A DNA stretch of 64,000 nt from Parus major. Lineage: Eukaryota; Chordata; Aves; Passeriformes; Paridae. The translations under genes and the position numbers were made by a program. The notes below the pieces were generated by a model that was not told the origin of the DNA, made no database searches, and saw only the letters and a program-made list of their open reading frames with translations. The stretch is taken from assembly GCF_001522545.3 (NCBI RefSeq), contig NC_031769.1:70759814-70823813 (forward strand). The letters are read 5' to 3'. Shown here piece by piece: positions 51,585 through 64,000 of this stretch. Positions within the stretch are counted from its first letter, which is position 1, and each line of letters begins with the position of its first letter.

Positions 51585-54500
51585 GTAGGTCATAGCATTA
51601 TTCTTTCATGATATTTGGATTGTCAGAACCAGTTTTTGTAACTCAGTGAGCCTTTAAGCAATATCCAAATAGCTCACTGCTGAAATGCAACAAGCACAGC
51701 AGGGCTGCCGTTCTTCCTATTTCTTCTAATATTCCTCCTAGTCCTTTTTTATCACCATTTTGAGTTCTGATGTCTGCTAAACTGAGAGAGCAGCAACCCT
51801 ACCAGGTAACAAAACAGTGGAAGACGCCAAATTTTTTTTCAGTGCTAACAATGATAACAAATATTCAAGACTTAGAAATATTTCAGAATATGACCCTCTA
51901 TATATGTGCCTACTTTATATCTGTCATATGGTAGGATGGGTGCTCAAAACCAAAAGGGATCTCTGATTTGACAGTCAGATGTGATATGTTTCACCACATA
52001 TGTGCGTGATGAAATATTATTCATCAAGATGCTCAACTAAATATACAAGGTCAGGGCACATTTCTCTAAATACTGCTTTTCAGTAAAGGTTCTTACAATT
52101 TTTCTGTGATAATAGCAGATCCACATTGACACTGGAAAATCCTGCTAATATCCTTGCAATTTTTACAGGCCTTAGAGAAGTTCTACACAGACAGAATCAG
52201 AAAACTTAACAACCATTAAATAATGAAAACATAACTACTCAGTGAATGTAAACAAGGATCTTCCTGCAAAAAGGCACACAGATGAACGTCTTTGACTCCA
52301 CACATGCTGGAGCAGTTAAATGTTTTCAGATCATAATGCACTGCAAAAAATATATTCTGACTCTGGTACATAGGTAAACACACATGAACCAATTTATCTT
52401 TGTTACCTCCAAGTTGCCTGTTTTTCCTGTGTGTTTTACTTCAAATTTTGGTAGTGTCTATTTTATATTGTTATTATTTCTTTTACACTAGTCCTTTAAA
52501 AAGAAGTCTTAATCAGAAATAAAAAAGTTTTATATGTTTATTTTGATAATAGCAATGTAACTATTTTAATGACATAATTATTTATTCTTTAAAACTTACA
52601 TGAAAATTTTGTTGGGGAAATCATAAAAATGTCCTTCCGTCTAACAAGTACCATGTGATTGCAAAATAATTACTTATTTCTGTATTTTGTAAAGAAAATA
52701 AAACCATTTTCTTTGATTATCTGCAATAAAATGGCTACATTTACAGATCCATTGAAAATATTTGGGCCTTATACATATAGGCAAACTGAAATCTGCAGCT
52801 ACTGATAGCATTTCATATTTATAAAACTCCTTACTGCTAAAAAGGGCTGGAAGTCCTTGCAAACTATGCACAAACCAATACATCATCAGTGACATTCAAC
52901 CACCTCCAAACAGACTGAGCATTAGTTGGTGCATAGAAAAACATGCACAGTTGGAGACATGAGAGAGTTATGGCCAAGGACTGTGGGACAACACAGTGAG
53001 TGGTCCCATTAAACACTATGGGCCCTTTGGCATCTGGAAAGAATTTGTTTGTCAAGGTCTGACAATACACCACACTGTATTAGCTCCCAAGATCAATGGC
53101 AGTGTCTGCTCACGATTTCAGCAGTGCTGATTGAGACATTCTGTGAAAGCAGTATAGCTCTCAAGATGTTGAGACAAGTGAAGCATAGATTAATAGAGTA
53201 AGGGTGAAAAACGTGCTGATATATGTGTCAGTTTAAATGGATCAATCTGTCAGGCTCAGGAGACAAAGAGAAAGCTTCAGTCATTGCCAGTGTTATAGAA
53301 CAAATAGTAGATGATAACTTCTATGCCACAAAAAGTTCTAGAGCCAGTACTGACAAAAAATATAGAGAGAGACTTTCTACAGCTGTATTTGAAGGGAGGC
53401 TAAAAAACAGATAACCTGGGATATCATAAGCATTTAAAACTTTCAAAATCAAGACACCAATTTAAACGCCTAAGTTAACAGCATTTACACTGAAATTTTT
53501 CTCAAAAGCATTAGTACTTGTAAGAAATATGTCTCTGTGCAAGCCACCAACAAACATTCTCATGTTACTTAAAGGATAAGGGGCATTACAATTATGGAGG
53601 TTACACTTAAGTTTGTTTCACTGCACAAAATGTTACCTGTATTTACCTTGAAATGCCCTCCAACAGCATTTACAGAACACTGTAGGAGTAGCCCCCAACT
53701 TGGTCTGTTCCAGCATTCAAAATGTACTTAATTGGTGAATCTTATTCTACACCTCTATTCCCTGAACAAACATTTTCAAGGCATTCATCAGCAGGAGGTA
53801 CTCTTGTCTCTTTGAGGAACATAGTTCCATCAAATCTAGTGAAGCAAACAGGAAGATCTGTTGCTCCTGAGATTGGTAAGCTACACTTCTGCTCCATCTC
53901 CATTCCTCATACCTCATGGAATACTTCCACCACTTACTTTGTGCTAATGTTCATAGCCGGCTTTAAGGAAATTTAATTCATAAAAATGACAGAAAGTTAA
54001 GTGATCCACAAAAACAAAAAAAGAAAAGGGCTATTTCCAATTAAGTTATCTACTCTAAACATTCAAAGTGTTTGGTAAATAACAAAAAGGAAAGACTCAT
54101 TGGCATTGTATGCAGAGGGGAAGAAAGAATTGTGATATGATTCGGCAAAGTAATGAGCTCATAGATATTTTAGCACAAAGTGGACAGGCAACTGAGATCC
54201 AGAAAGCTCCAGACTAGTACAATTAAGAGGTAGGATTGCATGGTCAGGAGCAGGGTAGGTAGCAAAGAGGTAGGGAAAGACTTTGGAAACAAGCTGGCAG
54301 AAAGCCTAGCCTACTTGAGAAACTGTAAAATCACAGAATGATTCACAAGTAAACCCATTCTGACCACCTCCACACTAAGCAGGCACAAGTCAGCCTCTTT
54401 CTTTCTTCTTTCTTAGAAACTCCTAAACCTGTTTCATCATTTTATCCTCCCCACCAGGATTTTTAGCTCCAGCATCGCATAGCTGAAACCAACACAGTTT

Positions 54501-57500
54501 TCCCTTAAGAGCTGGCTTGTATCACATAGCATGAAATACAATCAGAAAACTCTTACCTGACTTAGAAATGCAATGCTAGGTACACTTCTGAATACCTCTG
54601 TCAAAGATTTTTAACATTCAGAAGATATAAAGCAGGAAAAATGCCTGTGTCACCCAATGGATAAAGCTGAAGAAAATACAGACTTAAAAATCTTAGATGT
54701 CTGCATTAGACACATACAGTAAAGCCAATTAATTCACTGTCACAATGTTTTCATTGAAGACTGAAGACTTAAAAAAATATAAAGGGAAAACAAAAGCACT
54801 AGTTTTCTTGAATTAGTTTCCTCCTCTCCTTGTTTCTCAGTTTAATCATCTTTTTTGTTTTGTGCTGAAGCCAAGGCTTCAATATGCATATACTGCAAGT
54901 ACAGTTACAGAACTGTCTTTTAGACAGATATCAATTGTTTTAGACAGATATCAATTATTTAAAAACAGTGAAAATCTAAGTACATTAAGTCCTTCTACAG
55001 TTCATACATAGAACTGTTCCCACCAAGACCATGATCTTTAAATTCTTGTTTTCTGTCCAAAGATATTTCCATTTTATAGAGAAAATATATGCAATTAAGT
55101 ATTTTGCATTTAAATGTACTAAAGATACACATTTCTTTTATTCCTAATTTGCTCCTTTAACAAATTTCAATCAAATCAAATTTCAATCTTTATGAAAATC
55201 AATCCTTTGTATTACTCTGTTCGAACAGCACATTGATCCTAACTGAGAAAAACTTACACTTTTAGTGATCCACACAAAGTTAGCCTGAGCAGGGTCAGGT
55301 CTGTGCTGCGCTGCCTGTCTAGCACAGCTTTGGACTCTGTGATGGTGCACAGTCCTTGTCTGCAAGACAAACTTGGCCAGCTCATTTTACACAAGGAGCC
55401 TGAAGGCACATTCCACTTGGAACCTGCAATTACACTGCCTGCCTGGCCTTCCCCTTATCTAACTGTGCAGCAGGAAGTCCTATGAGACCACCCTTTGGAA
55501 ATAGAATTATTTTCTTGTGAGGATATTACTCAGGTTAGCTCAGATGACTAAAAGAATCAGTTTCTCTCCATGGACAGCACTTGCTCTTCAAAGTACCATG
55601 GAAAAATCCGTTTAGGCTTCAAATGATGCTGCATCAACAGGGTGCTCAGCATCTGAGGAGATGAAAAACTTTCAATATGTATTTCTCTTCTCATTCTTTC
55701 TTAGTAAAGCAGTTATTTTAATAAAGCATTTGTGATTAGTCTTTTCAAATTGAGACACAGAAAGAGCCCTGCACCAGCCCTCTTGCTCACTCACTTTCAG
55801 CACCACCACTGCCACCATCCCCCATTGTGGTGACACTCACCTCATGGCTCTTCTCTGGAGTTTTAAACATAGATTAAAAGCTATGCAGAGAAGGGAGGAT
55901 GAAAGACTTCTGTTTTACACACTTGGCAGAATAGAGGTGGCTTCTCAAAGAAAGTGCCTGTTATAAAGAGAGGCACAACCCTCCTAATAATATCCTCATA
56001 GCTGAGTTTTTATCTCTGTCATCCAAGGAAGTTTGTAGAAACATAGCAGACTGTAAACTTTGTGTTGTCTCTACTTGTTAGTATTAGGCAACTATATATA
56101 GTCAAAAACTGTGATGAGAGTGACAGCTTGATGTCTGGAAATTGTCTTATTGTGGAACGTTTCAGCATGGATTTGAGACAGTACAAAGACACTGCAAAAT
56201 TATGATCTTCAGTATTTTGTCAGATCAGAAGATATATTTAAGTGCCCAGTATAATTCACAGAAACTTAAGATGTTAGCATTTTCCCAGGTTATAAACTTT
56301 ATGGGTTAGCTTTCATTTAGTGACTAGTGTTATCTATTCTCCAACTGACTTGCTTGAAATCTTTAAGAATAAAATGCCACAAGATTTAAAAGATTTAGCT
56401 TAGTGACATCTCCTGTTATTTAAAAAACTTGTGGAACAACTTTTTTTGGGGTGTATATATATGTTTAACAGGAAGGAATTTACAGATCCATATGATGGAA
56501 ATTTTTAGAAGACTGATAAATCCTATCAGTTTTACATTTACAATAGAAAATTACTGTATTAATATATTATCAAAACATCCTAATGTTTGTTTCTTATACA
56601 TTGTCAACACTTTCTGTACAAAACTGTTTGTCTTTGTCACCTAGTATATAAATTAGCTGTGAGGATACAAAGACCACAGAACTGTATAGTTTGCAATGAC
56701 AGATACTGTCTTGGGTGGTCTCGACTGCAGAAGTCAAGGAGATCAAACTTCAGAGCTTTTCAGCAAAAGAAGTTTGAACTGAAACAGGCTTGTCTTCTTT
56801 TTCCTTCATTCTCATGCACAATGTTTTTGTGCTGCATACCTACCCTCCTCCCAGACAGGCTTCCAATGCTGCTTATCTTGTTTGTAGTTTAGCCAACCAT
56901 TCTTATTTTTATATTCAACAAAAGACTTCCCATTTCACTTGTGTTTTTCTTGTTCACAATTTACTGAATTTTTAATTGTTTACTGCACTTTACTCATGTT
57001 CAGATGCAGCAATGTAACTTATTCTTTCCCCCTTTCAAGGCTATGTTGCTAATATTTATGTAAAATACTTACACATTGGCATGCTTATGTCATTGTGACA
57101 GACAGTACAAGCCCTAAGATTTGTTCTACATTTTATTTACTTGGAACAAATTGAGAATTGGATTTCCAGTTTGTGAGGAAGCAAAAATTCATATGAACAT
57201 ATCCTCCCTTACATGTACAGGAGGGAACAGGCACAATTAGCCATTTTGTTCTTTTATAGCCCAGCTGAGTTCATCAATAGCTAAACAATTCCATTCTCAG
57301 CAGCAATCAAGTAACAGCTCTTCCCTAACGGGACTGTTACACTCCTAATACCAAATATAACACTTTGTGCAAGCGACTGGGAAGTTTAAATGTATTTTTC
57401 ATTCTGTAAAAGTTTGAGTTCCACTGAAAAGGCTGAACATTCAAAACTTAACTGTGAGCCATGAGGACAGAGATTTGTATCACTGACACAAATAAGCCAA

Positions 57501-59559
57501 TTTGGTGAGTTTGTTCTTGTGATTAATAAAAGGAGATTTGTATCCTAATAAGTCATAATTTCTTTAAACTGAGAAACCATCTTAGCTTTCTGGGAAGTTT
57601 GATTCTTAAATTCTAACCAGAAATAGACACTGTGGTGAGAAGTGTAGTTCTAGAATGGAAAGAGTAAGAAGAACAACTTGTCTTCTTTTCAAAGAGGGTC
57701 TAAATAGCAAACCTGAGTTGCTTTTCCCTATTCATTAGGCTATTGTGAATTAATGATGAAGAAAATCAGAACAGTACTTTTGCTCCCTCTCTTGTTCAGT
57801 TAGTAGAGAATTAAATTCTTATCAAATACAAGAAAAGTGAATATACAGGCTTACTAAATCTAATGTTAGTTTAAATAAATCCACATAATTTGTCAGATTC
57901 AAGAGTGAACTTATCTGATACACTCATTTGTACTGCATCCAAGCACTCTTTTCTCCAGAGCATAAAAAAAGACCAAACTAAAAGCCAAGGAAATTTGTTA
58001 AAAGACAAAAAATATTGCTTAAGACTATGCAAGTTCACTCACATATAGAGATGTGTCCCTGATAATAGACATTTAAAACTCTGATTTTAATACATATTCA
58101 TAGAAGAAGACCATTTCAGAAAGCAGAGTGTTACATTCATCACAGAAACAAATGAAAATTTACACTGGAGACACACTTGTTCTGATATTTTTGAAACAGA
58201 AGGACAGTGACAGTAAGCAAAAGAAGAAACAAAATCTGAAACTGCTTCTTGGCAGCCAAGTCATTATATTCCAGGCAGATTCCATGTGCTGCAGAGGAAG
58301 CTGTCCCCAGGAATATCTGGGAGGAACGAGTGCATTCTCCTCCAAGGACCTGTCATTTCATAATGTAAACAACTGACCACCAAGTCTGTGAATGAACATG
58401 AAGCTAAACATAGGGAATAGAAAGTCCAAAATACTCAATAATAATGGTCAGACACGTGCATCTGGAAAGAAAAGGTATTCCTGAACAACAGAACTGATGA
58501 CAGAACAAATCCAGATTCTAAGTAGGATATTATAAACAAGAACTTTCCTTATTTCAAAATTCATTTTAGAATTCTTAGTTTAATAGTAACATACCAAACC
58601 AGAATTAAAAAAAAAACACTAAAAAAAAAGTTTATATTATTTCAGTAATTGTATCAGTAGCTATATCATGGCTACTGGAATAGCACTGATAAAACTCTAC
58701 AAACAGTGATTTTGAGATATTTCTAATTTTGAATTATTTTAATAATCAGTATTCATACAGTAGAGAGACTGTGTATGCCAGCCCAAATTTGAAGACAAAC
58801 TCTATATTTAAAAAAATAATAATTTAACTATTAATTTTTAATTTTATTTTAATGAGAATATCAAAACAGGATACATTACTACTGTCAATTCAATTATTTC
58901 ATACATATAATTAAACATATGCCTTTCCAGATATCAGATTGAAATCTTGTCTGAAACAGCCTTTTTCTGCAGATATTAAATCCTGCACAAAAGAATAAGA
59001 ATCTGTTTTGAAAAGAATTATACTTTTTACTTCCTTCATGATTTTTTTTTTTTGTGGTGTGAGATATCAACTGAGTTTAAGAGAACAGTGTTTTGTTTGC
59101 ATGTTTTTGTGCTGTGCTAATGACAAGCAAATCTTATTCTTTTGTTCCATGTAAAATCATCAGTGTGTGAAAGGTCTGTATCATGAAATTACCTTCACTT
59201 TTGCTCCTGGGTGCACCATTGCAAAGAGCAATGTTAGTTATATGGTGTCAGTGGGGCTGTAGCTTGGTACAAATATGTCTTTTCATTACTTGTCATTGAA
59301 TCATGTAAACCAGGGAAATGAACAGAAGGAGGAAAAAGGTTTTTGACTCAGATAAAACTGAATACATTACTTAAGTAGTGCAATGAAGCATGTATTTTAT
59401 TTCATTGATCTAGACATTAGAAGCATGATTATTAAGGTGTCTGGCAGGAACTTAACAATTTAAATCATTGCTATCTCTACAATGTCAGTGGATAAAAAAA
59501 TCTTTCTTAAATATTTTCATATATTTATAAAAGCTATCTACTCAGACAATTTCTAAACC
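51585..59559. other. Single-copy non-coding stretch
   Basis: No gene or clear transposon is visible. A 20-base tandem duplication lies at 54919-54958. The stretch 57000-57370 is free of low complexity, but nothing identifies a role. AT-only sequence lies at 58800-58855. GC-richer patches at 55270-55480 and 55760-55860 show no recognised motif. Open frames here, such as 56587-56892 (+) and 53722-53976 (+), lack domain similarity I can recognise. Confidence 0.55.
54919..54958. repeat. Two-copy tandem duplication, period 20
   Basis: The unit 'tttagacagatatcaatt' plus two bases occurs twice in immediate succession with one difference near the junction, a simple local duplication. Confidence 0.9.
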
Positions 59560-60131
59560 AAAGATGGTGTTGTTATTCTCAGATGGCAACTAAGGACCAC
59601 CCAGCCATTTGCATTCTTTCCCCTGGTGGTGCAGGAGAAAAAAATCTAAAGGGTAAAACGTAGTAAACTTGTGGGTTGAGATAAAAACAGCTTAACAGGG
59701 AAAGTAAAAGCCATGCACAGAAGCAAGGAAAAACAAGGAATTAATTCACTGCTTCCCCTGGGCAGACAGGTGTTCAGCCATTCCCAGGAAAGTAGGGCTC
59801 CATCATGCATAACAGTTACTTTGGAAGGCAAAAACCATCGTTTCAAATGTCTCCAACTTCTGCCTTCTTTCCATAGCTTTTATTGGTGAATCAACATCAT
59901 ACGGTCTGGAATATCCCTCTGGTCAGTCAATATCAGCTGTCCCAGCTGCATCCCCTCCCAGCTCTTTGTGCGTTGATGGTGTGAGAAGCAGAACAGGCCT
60001 TGAATTTGTGTAAACAGCTCTCATTAACAATGAAAACATCACTGTAGTATCAACATTCTCTTCATTACAAATCCAAGACTCAGTTCCATAGTGTAAAAAA
60101 AATTAACTCTACCCCAGGCAAAACCAGAATA
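59560..60131 (-). mobile_element. Endogenous retrovirus LTR, family A, antisense, second copy
   Basis: This is the same family and orientation as 20560-21149. Shared plus-strand landmarks are 'atggcaactaaggaccac' (the 'ctggcaactaagcaccac' region of the family), 'gggttgagataaaaacagc', 'aagcaaggaaaaacaagga', 'gtgttcagccattcccagga', 'gtctggaatatccctctgg', 'gtgagaagcagaacaggcc' and the terminal 'aactctaccccaggcaaaac'. It differs from the first copy at many positions and has lost the CRE-like and TATA-like motifs, so it looks older or freer of constraint. The ends are eroded (about 59560 and 60131). There are no adjoining retroviral genes, so it is probably a solo LTR. Confidence 0.85.
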
Positions 60132-63100
60132 GATCAAGAAGCAAAAGCTTAACTAAAGATGTATGGAAAACCAGTGTTGGGAATAAAACTGGAAGATTTT
60201 GTCAGGGGGAAGGAATAGTTTCACTCAACTGACCTTGCAGCTGAGAATGCTAAAAAATTCCCGTGTGGGAAAACTTCGTTTTTATACCTAATATTGCTCA
60301 TCCTCTGCCTGCTTAGAGAAGCTGAATTCTTGTGGAGAGATAACACACTCACAGACATACACAGCCTTTTGTTAGAGTGAGGCAGCAATGTTCCCTGCTC
60401 CACCACCACGTCTGCCACTTTTGATAGGATGAACTAAGCCTAACAGAGCCTGCGTCCCAGTGTGTCTCTGCTGCCTGCAGTTTTCAGCAAGGTAATGAAA
60501 TAAATCTAATCTTTGCATTTTGGCTGCTGTTTGATGGTTGCTCTTGGTTACCTGCATGTATTGATACACACAAGCAGATAAATTCTTCCTCTAATTTTAA
60601 TCAGCAATTTAATACTAAATTTAAGATGACATAAAAGACAATGTCACAAATAAGCAAGTACTTACCCTTCCTATTTTACCACTTTGTAGGAGGATCAGAG
60701 AGGACTGATAGTATTCAGGGTGAAACATCTGCATAATAAAGAGATATCTGCACTAATTTTCATCTGCCATTGATTTAAATTTAAACTGTACATAAAAGAA
60801 CTTCTATATTTCAAAGGTAAACATATCAATAACATTGCAAAATTCTAAGTGGAAAGAATTTTGCAGTCTTCTAGTTAAGCATATGTGTGCATCTTGGTTA
60901 CTGTTTGTCCTGGTAACAACCACTATCCCATTAGATAAATCCAAACTTGACTGAAAGTTATGATCTGAAAACCTTACTTACAGGAAAAGATGCTATCCTT
61001 CCCCTAACTTTCAAGGATTTTATTCTTTATTCCATTCGCACCAGCCCATCAGTCCTATCTGGATTTTCCTTCAGTCAATTAGCTTTCATCATTAGCCCAA
61101 ACTGTGATTTAATCAGATGAAACCAACTGTTCAGATTGAACACAAGCAGGGTGTTTTGGGCCATAACCATGAATTCTGAGCAATGACAATGAGCAGAGTC
61201 TGTGAGAACAGTTCAGGAAAACATCCATCCCTGAGGCTCAGCACTCTGCCTCTACTACACTTACTTTGACCAAAGAAAAGTCTTCTGGAACTCCAGCTCC
61301 AAATTTAAACCTTGTATCCAGTCAAGAAATATTACCACACTCATAATAATTTAGGGACTGAGCTACAATTCAGGTCACATCAGAAATGGGCTTAGAACTG
61401 AGACTATGATCATGAGCAGAATACAGTGTCAAGACACACTTGGTAGAATTGTTATAAATTCTCATTGAGCTGAACAAAGACATCAATCCTCATGTCAGGG
61501 AACTCTTAGGCTTTCTTGTACAGTTCCCAGACTTAGGCAATCAGCCCACTATTTAGTCTTAAAAATGTTGGCTTAACAAGTCCTTATCTTTTACAACACC
61601 CTTTGACAAGCTCCCAATCCTCACAGCAAACTTCAGTACAGAGTACAGGGTAAGAATATGATACCTGAACTTTGCCAAGACAAAGCAAGGGAGGAGAGAA
61701 ATAAAGACAGAAAAGAGAGAAAGAGAAGATTGCCAGTCCTTAGATAATACATTGATCCTGCTGCATGGATGGTCCAGATTTGTGGTTAACAGGTGTGAGG
61801 GGAGGAAAGGAGAGAGAAAGGGACCAGTCCACTTCTTTTTCTAGTTTATCTGGCACACATCTCTTATGTAAAATAGGTTTATCACAGCATTCACATTACA
61901 TTATCTGTGCATGCCCAGACAGCCCTTTAGAGCCCTCCAGGAAGTGAGTTGGGCTGAGGGGGGGTCGGTGCAGGCACACTGAGCACAAGCCTCAAGGCAG
62001 AAAAGGAAGATGGCTGAGAACAGCGCTGCCCCATCTCCCCAGTACTCTCTCCTCCATTAATGCTTTCCTGTCTCAACAGGCAGAACATTTGAGACAAAAT
62101 CTGTTTACATACTTATGTCTGATCCTCCACATATGGACTGAGGCATAACTGTATCTGTTGTTTATCACTTTTTGGGGGGATAAAGTCCTGTGGAAATAAT
62201 TTCATGATTTGGACAATTCTGTCAACAACAGTATGTCAAATGTGGCCTCGTAAAATGGACAAATTGATACAACTGTTTGGCGCCTGAGATCATATTGTGA
62301 TTGCAAGTGCATTGTATAAAAGAAAATGTAAGTGGCAAAGCAAGAAGAGAAGCTAGAAAATAAAGAAAGACTGGTAAACAGTGCAAAGCACAAAGTCACA
62401 GGAAGCACAAAAGCTTGATGTGGCTATGCTGCAATTAATTGAACTATAGAAATTACAGGAAACAAAAAGATTCATGACTTTCATATAACCTTTACTTTGC
62501 TTTTCTGATGGCTTTTTTCCCTTTCAGTTAGATTTTTATGAAGTAGTTTCTTGTAATCCCAGTGTGGGGCAGCAAAAGTCAGAAAACCAGGAATCTAATC
62601 TCTCAATGAAAGCTTCAGCAGAAAAGTGTGTTTTAAGTACATACAGCCTACAACAGGAGCTTCCAGAGTTTCCTGTGTACCAGGGACATGTTATAGAAGA
62701 AGCAATTGGGAATTGTACACAAAATTTAAGAAACTGAGATTCACTGCAAAAATGTTGTTACATTTAAGTGTCCTCTGGTATGTATATTGTCAAAAGGTAT
62801 TTTTTAATAATTAATTTTTAGTGTATTAGATTTAATTAATACTTTCTCCCCCATGGAAACTCTTACATGCATTTGAAATTGTTGTCTCCTTCTTATAATC
62901 ATTCATTATTAGTAGAATAAGCACTTTGTGAATTTTGTGCAATGAATAAAACAATTCTTTTAATACCTGTGATAGCTTTCCAGAATAACATTTCTATTCC
63001 TTCAGTGATTACAGTAACTTAGATATTGAGTTATTTGAATGGAGGAGGAAAATCATGGGAATGAAAAGAATTGCTTATATAATTTTATCTCACTCACAGA

Positions 63101-64000
63101 AAAAAACACAGTATGTTTCAGGAGAGAAAAAGAAAAAAATCAGGATAAGGTACAGCATTGCACAAGCAGCTTGGAAAACAGGTGTATTCAATGAAAAATC
63201 TCTTATTTGTAGATCTACTTCATGTGTTTCAACTTGTCTAAATCTTTGACTAAAGGGAGAGATATGTCCTACAAGAGAATTAGAGGAAACAGCAGAAATC
63301 TATTATTAAAAAAAAATAGTGCCCATATTCTTTTACAGAAGAGGAAATGTGAAAGACAACGAAAGAAAAATATATTTCTATCAGGGGACAGGCTTTTTGA
63401 AAGGAAATTGCATCTAGAAAAAGTAATTATTGAGAATATGATAGTAAGGAAAGTTTTCATTTCCTATCAAGTGTGTTGAACAATGAAATGTTGAACATAT
63501 AAGAACAACGAAGGCGGAAATGTCACGTTAGGTACCAAATATATTTGTTTAAATACAAAGTTTGTCTCAGGTTACTCTAAATTAATGACCTTTTTGCTTT
63601 TTCAAGTAATATTCATTTAAACACTCAGAAAAACAATATTCTGGTAAGCAGGGATCTATTTGATGTAGCTTGGGGCATTCTACCAGGTTCAGATCTTGTC
63701 TCAAATACTGACACATACCTATACCAAAGTGTGTTGATAATAGCAAAAATGCAAACTTTTTGAATAAAATATTTTTGTTATGGTCTGATTTTCTTCCCTG
63801 TGAACTATTTTAATAGACACAAAGCTATCAGCTCCAGCTGAGGTGCACAAAAACAGTAGGTTTAAATACTTCCCAATGACATTGAAATTCAGTCAATCAA
63901 TATATCTGCTTACAGAGACATCTTGCTATTCACTGTTAAATGATAATAATTTTTTTAAAATAACATAATGTTGTGTCTTAAGAAATCTGCCTGAAAAAAC
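60132..64000. other. Single-copy non-coding DNA
   Basis: No gene is defended. The segment 60220-60570 is GC-richer and includes 'aaataaatc' near 60500, which might be another eroded LTR piece, but I cannot align it to either LTR family above. A purine-rich patch lies at 61680-61732. The open frame 63222-63479 (+) is Lys/Arg-rich and overlaps a minus-strand frame, and neither looks like a known protein. Confidence 0.5.

Noticed and set aside
62010..62060. ATG in a fair Kozak context (gaagATGg) with a short acidic, Ala/Pro-rich reading
   Set aside because: The frame stops after 16 codons and has no usable donor in frame, so a first coding exon is not supported.
1..64000. Prokaryotic features: operons, ribosome-binding sites, CRISPR arrays, insertion sequences
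   Set aside because: The repeat content is avian, no coding density is present, and no regularly spaced repeat-spacer pattern was seen.
1..64000. tRNA or other structured RNA genes
   Set aside because: I scanned by eye for a tRNA B-box (GGTTCRANTCC type) and found none with a matching A-box. A tRNAscan-SE and Rfam run would be decisive.
1..64000. Intact provirus with gag, pol or env
   Set aside because: The LTRs are isolated. No primer-binding site, polypurine tract, protease, polymerase or envelope motifs were seen next to them.

Overview
The window looks like avian nuclear DNA, probably from a songbird. The evidence is (i) CR1 LINE fragments with the bird-type 3' end (an ATTCTATRA-like 3' repeat, seen as 'atcatagag' on the opposite strand), (ii) long terminal repeats (LTRs) of two endogenous-retrovirus families I recognise as very common in bird genomes, and (iii) AT-rich background with long single-copy stretches and no prokaryotic gene packing. 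The songbird assignment is weaker than the bird assignment and rests on recalled repeat families, not on a search.

I find no protein-coding gene I can defend, and no rRNA, tRNA, operon or CRISPR array. Every open reading frame is 140 codons or shorter. Several of the longer ones would need a TTG start, and the two longest lie on opposite strands inside a GC-rich LTR, where stop codons are scarce. The window reads as a gene desert or the interior of a very large intron.

Layout: 1-5.1 kb, single-copy AT-rich DNA with TA and TA/CA microsatellites. 5.1-5.5 kb, a doubtful old CR1 remnant. 6.87-7.05 kb, CR1 fragment (+). 7.92-8.27 kb, GC-richer block that may be an LTR remnant. 8.3-20.5 kb, single-copy, with a conspicuous palindromic element near 10.24 kb. 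20.56-21.15 kb, antisense LTR (family A). 22.97-23.44 kb, CR1 (-), the best preserved LINE. 23.4-36.8 kb, single-copy. 36.78-40.43 kb, composite repeat island: decayed CR1 coding sequence, unassigned GC-richer DNA and a probable LTR. 43.04-43.50 kb, a stretch with several short inverted repeats that may be a conserved non-coding element. 43.73-43.99 kb, CR1 (+). 47.57-47.95 kb, CR1 (+) with an internal duplication. 49.3-49.5 kb, a TAAA microsatellite followed by an A/C-rich tract. 50.7-51.58 kb, ERVL-type LTR (+). 59.56-60.13 kb, second antisense family-A LTR. The remainder is single-copy.

No gene cooperation can be described. What can be read is repeat history: CR1 and LTR insertions of several ages, a local duplication in one CR1, possible retained promoter motifs in one LTR, and a few hairpin-forming sequences outside recognised repeats. 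I found no convincing undescribed biological system. The best leads are the 10.24 kb palindrome and the 43.3 kb candidate conserved element.
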